From assembly GCA_947172415.1 (NCBI GenBank), contig OX359200.1, positions 6,890,001-6,954,000 of the forward strand: DNA of 64,000 nt. Direction: 5' to 3'. Origin of the DNA: Chondrosia reniformis (Eukaryota; Porifera; Demospongiae; Chondrillida; Chondrillidae). A program made the position numbers and the translations under genes. Positions 22,088 through 51,100 of the stretch are shown piece by piece; the stretch's first letter is position 1; the number at the start of each line of letters is the position of its first letter. The notes under the pieces were generated by a model. The model ran no database searches and had not been told where the DNA came from. It saw only the letters and a list, made by a program, of their open reading frames with translations.

Positions 22088-23960
22088 CTATCGACTTGGT
22101 CCACTTCCGCTGTGTACAACAATGTTATTTGCTCTTTCAACATAATCAGTAACTGTATACAAGTAAGTAAATATTATATTTAATTTGGTACAAGATAGAA
22201 TTAACTAGTACATTAAAACATGCTATGAGAATTCTAAACAAATGTATGTATGAAATGTGCAACTTACGATTTGTGCTTTCATCAAAAAATGCATTCCATT
22301 GATTTCTATCAATTTTATGACTATCATTTCCCTTTATGATGTCATAAAGAAAAGACGAAGAGATCCGATCACTATCTGTAATGCAGTCCACGTAGCGGAC
22401 AACTTGTGAACCTAAAAATTTGTTCTTAAAAATGTATCTACTAGCAATGCTGACACTGTTCCATAGACTTTCAGTTAAATTATTCTTGTTGTTAATAGCA
22501 AGTTGATCTGTGACATTTTGAAAGTGTTGACAAGGACGAACATCTTGGGTATTGTAGTATTGATGAAGATACATGGCTTTGATCCAGTTTAATCTAAACA
22601 GCAATAGATCTGTCTCTGTTAAATCACAAGTTGAACTCTTTGTACCACATCTGGTTGTACCATTTTTGCAGTAACTACAATACAAAGAACATTGTATATG
22701 ATATGTACATGCCCACAATTTTATGCAATGCAAGCATATTTGCAAGAAAAAACAATTCTTTTAAATACATATTCTTTAAACATACCAGTTTCTTGCACAT
22801 CCATCAGTTGTTAAAACAGCAGATAGTGCTGTGCCATGAGGATACTCGGTTCCATTAATAGAGCAGGATTGGAGTAAATCTTTATGATAAGAAAAAGATA
22901 CAATAAATGTGAAATATCTAGCAATCTATCTATCTTACAATTTGAATATGTATAGATGCACGTATGCAAACATTATATAGTATCTATAAACTCTTTAGAA
23001 GGTGTATATACACAAACTGTGGACACTTATATATTAGCACTCACTGCAGTTGGTAATCTTTTCTCTAATTTGGAAATTTGCAATTTTAGGTATTCCTGTC
23101 GTACTATTGGCACACCAACACAGTTCAGTATTTTCAAGACAAGCACTTGTCCATGCTTTGTGGTGGGGCTTAAAACACTGGATCTCCTGGAACTCACAAG
23201 GGTTGGGATCCGTACGACAGGTTGGGGTATAGACGTTTACAATGTCTGAGTAGTGAAGGTAGCCATTCTCCTTATATAACTGGATGAGTTCTTCATGTAC
23301 TGTTTGGTTTATTTGTGCCTCTGAGTTCTTCCATTTAACCTGGCAACTGCATTCTGAAACTGTAGCAGATGTATAAGGAACATTAAGTGAAAGAGCTATT
23401 ACCACACAAAGAATAAACATTATTCTGTAATATTATATCTTCTCCACAGGAATTGTATTCGAGGTAATACAAGTTAGCCTAACAAACTGATGGACAACTA
23501 CAACTAAAGTCTCTTTATATATTCTCAGATGAAACTTTATCCAAACCAGCGTAATTGCTAAACTAACTGTCACTATACGTGACGTTTACATAATTATGTA
23601 TACACTTACTTTTGGACGGTGCCACACTTATTTGCTTCTTTATTGGTGCACTCTCACTCTGTGATACGAGCTACATGATAAAAGGAAGAATTTCAAGTAG
23701 CGAGTTTCTACAGGTATTCCAATAGATTCTACTCATGATGGGTTATAGATGATTGGCTAACATCGTGGAGATTATGAGATTGTTGGCTAGCACTGGCCTA
23801 ATGACTGCATTCGTTATCCACTTACCGAAGACAGAATAACAATAGTAATTAATCCTCTAGCTGTGTAAACTGCAAAGTTACTAAAGAGAGAAAAAGTCCA
23901 TCGTAAATTGATACACTTGACACCTTGTGGTAAATAGGGCCACTGAGGATCACGGATCAT
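22088..23960 (-). CDS. Secreted thyroglobulin type-1 / SPARC-like (testican- or SMOC-like) protein
   Basis: Six exons (23960-23826, 23670-23610, 23359-23045, 22879-22786, 22674-22268, 22152-22088) join in phase to 358 residues. Seen: an N-terminal hydrophobic segment (GLITIVILSSLVS), a thyroglobulin type-1 pattern (YTPTC, FQEIQC, CWCA), a chordin/VWC-like Cys cluster (CSINGTEYPHG, DGCARNCYCKNG), then a SPARC-like alpha-helical region starting CDLTETDLLLFRLNWIKAMY with acidic EF-hand-like stretches. Such proteins are extracellular matrix modulators that bind calcium; that role is by family only. An alternative in-frame start at 23420 within an extended exon 3 gives a typical signal peptide (MFILCVVIALSLNV). 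It is head to head with AARS1, 135 bp between start codons. Domain order differs from vertebrate testicans. Confidence 0.7.
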
Positions 23961-24095
23961 TGAATCCACTTAGCAGCGGCGTATCGCAATTACCCATTGC
24001 ATACTCACATTGCCATTTCGTAACTGGGTGAATATATCGGTGATTCACTAGATATCGAATGATCCAAAAGGCTTTATTTGATTTGAACTGCTCGA
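23961..24095. promoter_or_regulatory. Shared promoter interval, testican-like gene / AARS1
   Basis: Start codons of the two genes point away from each other across 135 bp, so at least part of both promoters and 5' leaders overlaps here. No TATA box was seen. Confidence 0.5.
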
Positions 24096-43846
<19,751 letters not shown>

Positions 43847-44260
43847 TAATCATTGCAATTAGGCCCTCTATTTATTATTATTATTATTATATTCTTAATG
43901 ATAGCAAACTGTTGGTTTAGTAAAACAATAGTTTTTTGAATAGTGAGAGCAGCATTTTCTGACTTCTAAAATTGCCATTAAGCTTCGTAATAACTAGATA
44001 TGCATTATGCAATAATTACTAAAACAATGATCATAAATTGCACATGCATGGGATGTATATGGAGTGAATTCATGGTCATATAGATGGATGTTTGCATTGA
44101 CTGACAAGCATTTCTTTTTTCTTTTTTTCTTTTAGTGAAACTGTTACATTGTGTAAGTGTGTACATGTGTGTCTGTTATGCAATAATTTATAAGACTGAT
44201 CATAAATGCTTATACATATGTATATATGAAGTAATAAGGGGTACTTGTCGTATTCATAAT
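43847..44260. other. AARS1 downstream region
   Basis: Contains an ATT trinucleotide run (43873-43891) and a CTTTT-rich tract near 44112; no gene seen. Confidence 0.5.
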
Positions 44261-44369
44261 TGGTTGGTTGGATATGATTTGAGCATCGGCAACACTTATT
44301 ATTAATCAAAGAATTAGGACGTTTCGACCCGTAGGTCTTCTTCAGCAATATATCATATCCAACCAACCA
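44261..44369 (-). mobile_element. Foldback element with hammerhead-like core
   Basis: Perfect 18-bp inverted ends, TGGTTGGTTGGATATGAT (44261-44278) and its complement (44352-44369). On the minus strand the interior reads CTGAAGA (44345-44339, one change from CTGATGA), a GACC/GGTC hairpin with loop TACG, GAAAC (44325-44321) and then GTC. The ends are unrelated in sequence to those of the other elements. Confidence 0.75.
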
Positions 44370-44561
44370 TATGCATATGTATATATATGTGGATAGATTC
44401 ATCATTTTCACCTGGAAATGTATATATAAAGAATCATTGCAAAATGATTAGTCTAAATTTATACGTGGCAATGATATATGCGTGCGTATTCCCCATTTTT
44501 CATTTTTTTCCTTTTTTCGAAATTTTATACACTGTTTGTTATACAATAGATTTACAAGAGT

Positions 44562-44607
44562 ATACTAAATGCTTATATATATCATTATATATATAAGCAT
44601 TTAGTAT
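44562..44607. repeat. 46-bp palindrome
   Basis: Arms ATACTAAATGCTTATATAT and the exact complement flank an eight-base centre. Confidence 0.9.
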
Positions 44608-44904
44608 GGATGCTTTGGGATAAGCTGTGTTATACATATTCATCAGTACTAGTCTCTTCATAAATTCATCATTTCATCAGTTGAAAAATCATTGCACAAT
44701 GATCATTTAAGTTAATTTTTTTTGAAATTTACATAGTTCAATCATAAATTTAGAAAAGGAGAAAAAATTGTTCAACAATTCTTAGTTCTTCATGGTTTTG
44801 AAGAGGCCATCTTCTTAGCTTTGTTTTAATTCTTCTCTTTCTTAGTCACTGTGGTTACTGGAATGTTGCTACAGTTACTGTACTTCTCTTTGCATCACTA
44901 CAGG

Positions 44905-45625
44905 TGATCCCAGGGCACACCACGAGGAGGTGGAAGTACTTCGTGCCCCAAAAAATGTTTTCAACTCTGTTTGACACTTCCACTACTGGCGTCGTAAGAG
45001 AAGTTGCACGGGAACGATCCGGCGTACCTGACCGCCCTATGACCAGTTACTAGACTTGCCCTGCACGCTACGAGCAGAAACAAGCCCGACCCTGGCGGAC
45101 CACAAACTCCCACCAATGAGAATCATCATGTGCACACAACGTAGCTTGGGAACACTGCACACAGACTTTAGCTCATTGGGATCGGCCAGGCGCTTTAGAG
45201 TAGGGACCCATCAGTTCAATGAACTACAGGAAAGAATTGAAAATACAGGATAAACAACAAGAAATGCAAAAACTGAATACAAATTCAAATGACTTCCAAA
45301 CCAACCTGAAGCTGCAGCCTACAACAGGGGTTCCTGACCGACTACGTAGTGGCACTGGACCCACGCTCCTCCAGGTACGGGTCGTATAGCAAGAATCCGC
45401 AAGTGCCAATTTAACACACAAGCAGGATTAATAGTGAGATACATCTCCAGGCACTAACCCATGATAGAGAGACCACCCCACTATACGAACACCGATGACC
45501 CTTCGTCGCATGGTACCATGGTCGTGCTCCTACCACGGTTTTCGCATCGATCTACGCAAGCATAGACCTCCAGAGTTGATGGCCCGTGGGCCGACGAGCA
45601 ATTTTTTTTCCTTGGTCTTTATAGG
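44905..45625 (-). ncRNA. Spliced TATA-led gene without conserved ORF, copy B (compact)
   Basis: It matches both conserved blocks of the element at 2430-6347. Minus-strand order: TATAAAGACC (about 45614-45623), a GGCCC/GGGCC hairpin (45581-45592), first block ending CTTCAG with donor GTTGG near 45310, a short AT-rich interval, acceptor TTTCCTGTAG near 45229, second block with the shared phrases TAGTAACTGGTCATAGGGCG and CCGCCAGGGTCGGGC, and the terminal GGGGCAC...GTGTGCCC hairpin (44914-44948). Beside that hairpin a small second one (ATCAC/GTGAT) replaces the unrelated arms ATCAACTTT/AAAAGTTGA of copy A, so the pairing is kept while the sequence differs. The interval between blocks is about 80 bp here versus 3.3 kb in copy A. 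Product unknown. Confidence 0.45.
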
Positions 45626-45938
45626 AAATTTGGCGCGACAATCTTTCTGGCGGACCCTGATGTAGTATTGCTCTGAAGTGACGTCATTTTCGACTTATCC
45701 TACTGAGCTCCCAAGCTCACGAATTCAGTAAAGCAGGCATGCCTATACATCAATGTCAATTCTTCACTAATGCACCTCTTTACTGCTGCATACACATAGT
45801 TAATCTACCAATTCAAGCATGCTCCAAAGCTTTGAATTGTCTTATATATATAACTAATGAATTAGTATAGCTTGCTTTATAGTAAACGCTATTATAAGTC
45901 TATCTTAGCCTGTTGCAAATTCAATGTACATTAAAAGT

Positions 45939-46001
45939 ATTGATACCACAATCTACAGAAGAAAGATATCTTCCTTCTGTAGATTGTGGTATGGTATCAA
46001 T
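45939..46001. repeat. Palindromic hairpin
   Basis: ATTGATACCACAATCTACAG with its complement, broken only by an ATGGT insertion, around a short AAGATATCTT centre. Confidence 0.85.
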
Positions 46002-46974
46002 TTCTGTACATGATCAATTATTTTAAAATGGCAGCCATTGGGTAAAGTTTTTTGCAAAACGAACTTTAACTATATATTTTAACGTTTCTTTTTAAAGGTT
46101 GGCATTGTTTTATTTCCTTCTAGCTACCTGTCTCACACTCGCAAGTTGTATTTGTCTATTATTGTTGTCTAAACAGCGACAACTTTTGCGTATAACATGG
46201 CTGTTTACATTAAATTGTTTCCTTTTTGCCCTTGTAGCAATCTTTTCAGAATGCCTTACCTGTAGAAATTAGACATTAGGCTGGATAGAGACAATGTTTG
46301 TATATAGCTCTGCTTTGAGGTGAGTTTTGACATTTTGAAATATAGCAACTTAGCCCCGGCCCATGCACATTTTATGAAATTAATCTGTATATGTATGTGT
46401 ATGTATTGTAGACAATTTAAAAAGTACAAATATTGAGTAAAATTGTACTAAATGGAACACATGAAATTTGGGTCTTTCTAAAGTGTCTGTGTATAACAAG
46501 TCCGGCCCAGCTGGTGGAATTCCCAAACTTAGATTATCTGCTAAGACTCTAACTGTTAAAAATCAAATCCTAATTGATTACAACTGTTACTATGGTAATT
46601 TTTTAAAGTGATTCACATTGACAAATAGAAAGTGTGCTTTTAGCCATGTTCATTCCTTTAGGCTAATGCTATCTATCATAACTTAATTGTTTATAGAAAA
46701 AACTGTAAGCTTTTGAAATTATATAATTTCTAATTGTTTCATCACAATCTTCTATTCATCTGTAAAGAGATCTTTGTAATTACTGATTGGAGTAATTTGC
46801 ATGGTTTAAATTTTAGTATACCATGTTCTATCTTCTCAATTTTGTGTAAAGAGATAATGTAACTGTCACTGTGCATACCTGTTCATGTACATACATTTAA
46901 TCATAGCAACAAGAATTGCTAAAGAGGAAAAAGATGTTCATTATGTGCATGTGTGATATTGTTATTGGTTTATT
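46002..46974. other. Intergenic DNA
   Basis: Nothing recognised; AT-rich single-copy sequence. Confidence 0.5.
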
Positions 46975-47063
46975 GAGGATTAGACAATAGGCTACATGAA
47001 CCCATGTTGCTAAGCTAAGTTGTGTACAGTACATGGGTTCATGTAGCCTATTGTATAATCCTC
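46975..47063. mobile_element. 89-bp foldback element
   Basis: Arms beginning GAGGATTAGACAATAGGCTA and extending through CATGAACCCATG, matched by their complement with two mismatches; a central loop of about 25 nt. MITE-like, no coding capacity. Confidence 0.8.
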
Positions 47064-48148
47064 TCAATGGCTGTCAACTTACAATTGTAGAATAATGGAT
47101 GTTTTTAAGGTCACCTGCAAAACAACTTACTCAACCATTACCATGGTAACAGCCAAATACCACCAAACACCAAATTAGGAAAAATGGGACCAAAATCAAT
47201 TTAGCTACACGTGTTTGAAAGATTATCTAAAAATTTAGTACTCATCCATTATGTTCTGACAATCATATATATAGTTTGTGGCTGGTATAACAATGACCAA
47301 TAATCCAATTGCCTTTTATACTTGTACACTGTCTCCTGACCACTTTGCCATCTCTTCATTTTAGACATTGTTCATGTTTCTTAAATGGTACTTTAGTTAC
47401 AGTATAAGCAAGTTAAAGATCAAAGTGGAGTAGGTAAATTGTTGTACAGCATGTTAAGCATTTCTGTGAAATATGTCTGCATGTCTTAATCGGTAATTAT
47501 TATTCATATTGATTACTTATTGATGCAATCCTATTATGTTTGTCCTCTAAGCCTTATATATACGTATGTCCATGCAGAGTATATATAAATATAATAAGCT
47601 ATATATTTGTAAATGTAAATGTACAGTTTGTTTTCTCTTTCCACAGTCCAGTTTTATCAAACAAAGCCAAGTGAAGAGTTTCCCTAGCAACCAGTTCCAT
47701 GGCAACAAGTCTAATTAAGGGTAACTCAAGTAATGTAAGGTTAATACTGTATGACACATTTCCTATGGACATGATTTTTATTTAAAGAGTACAAGATTAT
47801 TTGGACTTAATCTTCACCATGTATCCACAACCAAGCAATAAAGTATGATGTTTTCCAACACAAATTTTCATTTTACTGTACATGTGGAACTGATTTGAAT
47901 ATATACTTTAAAAGTAGCTCAGCTCAAATTTCATGTCTTATTATAAACATTTGATAGCTAATAAAACGTTGCCCATACATAATAGCTTTAGAAGGAATCC
48001 ATATTTTATTTTGCATATATACTGCAGGTACATATATAACAGTTACATGCAAATGTTCTAGAAAAGCAGATGAAATGTTCATATGTTTAGAAAAAATACT
48101 AAGATATAATAGTTTACTCAAGACTAATTAGCTTATTCTCTTAGTTTA
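47064..48148. other. Intergenic DNA downstream of ZNFX1
   Basis: An exon-like patch at about 47647-47738 (acceptor TTTCCACAG, then 23 open codons) is the only structured item; it has no partner exon that I could find. Confidence 0.45.
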
Positions 48149-51100
48149 TTACATCCAATCTTGTGGGTCAAAGTTGTGAATATTTGCTTGTTCAGAGAAG
48201 GCTCCAAATCTTGCTCCATCCATCTCTCGTGCAAGTGTGTTATCATCTCTCAAACGATGACTTCTTCCACCAATTCCAGCTCCACAGTCTGGACAGGTAC
48301 TCTCTTCAGTGGCTCCTCCACATTCAGTGATCACATAAACATGACCATTGGGACACTTGAACCAGTGACCTTGACTCAGTCCCATAGCTTTGACAATCTC
48401 CACCTTCTCCTTCTCTGAGATGTCAAGACCACTGCACTTCTTTCTGGCATCATCAAACACCTTCTTAATACTCTCATAATACTTGTCTGTCAGTTTCTCT
48501 GCCTTTGAACCATACCCAGCCAGACGGAGGTATTGCATGAGCTTACACAGTTGGTCCTTTGTTCTAGGTGGGATGGCTTGACCCTGACCTCTCTGAATCT
48601 TGTTAGCAATTTCACACCAATTCACCATCAGAGATATTCTTTTCAGTTCAGTCTCAATATCAGAGACTTGCTGGGGTGTGAGATATGAAGACGATTTGAG
48701 GACCCTGAGAATGACTTTCATGTCATTTAAAACTTCATTGCATTTGATCAAGCTGTCACTAATAACAAAGACATGATCGGAGGAGTGCTCCTCCAGTTTC
48801 ACTAGTAGGTCCCCAAGGGTAACAGCAATCTTCACTTTGACATCAAGTATAGAAGCTTCGTGGGCTGAAAGATTATGACTCTCCTGAGCTGCTTTGATGT
48901 CCTCTTTCAATTTCTTAGAGTATTCAATAAAAATGTCACAATGCTTCTTTTGAAAGAGAGAATTTCGTAGCTTTCTTAAGGTCATTGAAGCTTTTTTTAG
49001 ATCAACAGTTGCAGCATTTGCTGAGATTGCTGTCTTGATACTCTCAAGGTCCTTCAGTGTAGCCTTAATGATGTTGCCATATCTAAAACTGCGACGTATT
49101 TCAGTTTTACATTTGGGACACCTCTTGAATTGAATCTCTATTGTCTTCCCCTGGCTATGGTCTTGGTCCATCCACTGATCCATTCCTGTGACCTCTAACA
49201 CATGACCACAGTCTTGGAGTTTAATGAATCTTGCACCTTTTTCATCTTCAGTTCCAAAAAACACTTCTTCAACTTTAACCTTATGGCAGATTCTGCAATA
49301 CTCTGGGCACCTCTCACCACACAGACCAATGCAGGAGTGACCACACTCCAGGATCTTACGGCACGGCTTGTTACACCTAGGTCTGTTGCACATCTCTCCA
49401 CATTTCTTGGTGCACTTGTGATGTATGCACTGCCACTGGCAAGGCTCCATGCATGGAGTACAAGGCTCTCCACACTTCTTTTGACATTTGCTGTGTTCAC
49501 AATAGTTTCCACATTTCATCTTACAAGGTGGACACTTATCAGTGCAGGGGAACTTGCAAGCATGTCCACAAGGCAGTGTACGGTCACAAGGATGACTGCA
49601 GGGCTGGTGAAGGCGGCCATGTTGGCAGTCCGAACAAGTACCAGAGCAATAGTGGTCGCACTGAAGCCGAGCGGTACATTGCTGTGGACATACAGCATCA
49701 GCCTCATTGACGTTGCAAGGAATGTTTACCCTATGTCCACATGGCAAGAGTTTTGGGATCCAATGCTTGCAGTGCAATGATGTCATACAAGGCTCGTGAC
49801 ACCACCTTGTACAGCTGTGGCCACAGCTTAGCGACTTACCACAGGGATAGGGACATAAGTACTTTAAAGGATCCAAATGGCATTTCATTCTCACTGTATG
49901 CCCGCACTCCAGTGACCTCTCAACTGTAGTCATACACTTCTTGCAGCCATCCCTACATTCATAGCACCTTCTGGTACACTTGTGTCCACATGGAAGAGGT
50001 TTGACGTTGGAACACAGTTCTCTGCATTGTGTACTCTTGTGATCCATGTCAACCACGTGACACATTCTCTTGCAAGCATGGCCACAATCTAATCGGATCC
50101 CACATATCTTGGAGCATCCACCCTCCTTAACTTTACTGAAGTCATCTGCGCTGCTGACAAATGTGTCTGTGTTCCTGTGGTTTTGACAGTACAGAGGTAG
50201 GTTTTGGCTCAGGAGGCCACGCTTTTGAACATCTTCTATTATGTCTGGCCAAGGAGTTCCGACTTGTCCACGAAGCATTTCAAAGTTTCCAAACACATAC
50301 AAGCCCCATTTAGCTCTGGACAGTGCAACACAAACACGAGTGTCCTCCTTCAGGAAGCCAACGTTGTTCTTCTGGTTGCTGCGTACAAGTGACAGCAAAA
50401 TGATGTCATTCTCCTCTCCCTGGAAGTCATCTACAGCTGCAACTCGGACACCTTCAAACTGGTCTTTGGGCATCTTCTTTTTCAGCTTCAAGAGCTGTCC
50501 CTTGTACATGGTGAGTATGGTAATTTGACTGGTCTCATATCCCTGAAGGATCAGGTAACGGCAAAAAGCTACTATGAAATCAGCCTCAAAGTCATTTGAA
50601 TGACTGAGTTGATCATAATCTTTCTTGGAATCCTCTAGAGCTTGATGGTTTAAAAAGAGGAGATTTGCACCAACTCCCTTGATACTTGGGTAGTCCTTAA
50701 CGCTGTCGTGATCCACAAGGTGCTCGTAAATGTGTGGATGGACCAGTTTGGATATGTCTGGCCTCATGCGATGCTGAATAGCCAATGTGACATAGGGAAA
50801 ATCATTCTTGACAAGCCGTTCAAAGAGGGACACAGCCAAGTTGTAATGCTTTGACAGCTCATATGTGTTGAGCTTTGGTCTGAGCTGTTTGTGGTCCCCA
50901 ATGAGTACGAGCTGCTGTGCCCCCGAGGAGAGACAGGACACTATGTGAGACTCAAGGACTTCGGCTGCTTCCTCTATCACCACAATCTTGGGACAGATCC
51001 TCTGCAGGATGTAGTTGTACTTGGCTGCACCAGTGGTTGTCATGCCGATGATATCAGCAGATTGAAGGATGTGAAGATTCAACTCATGCTTTTGTTCCTC

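Noticed and set aside
47647-47738. Exon-like patch with good acceptor
   Set aside because: Only 23 codons before a stop and no upstream exon in frame; could be a non-coding transcript, but unsupported.
49202-49780. A 192-codon plus-strand frame inside ZNFX1
   Set aside because: Antisense shadow of the Cys-rich NFX1 fingers, which leave the opposite strand open.
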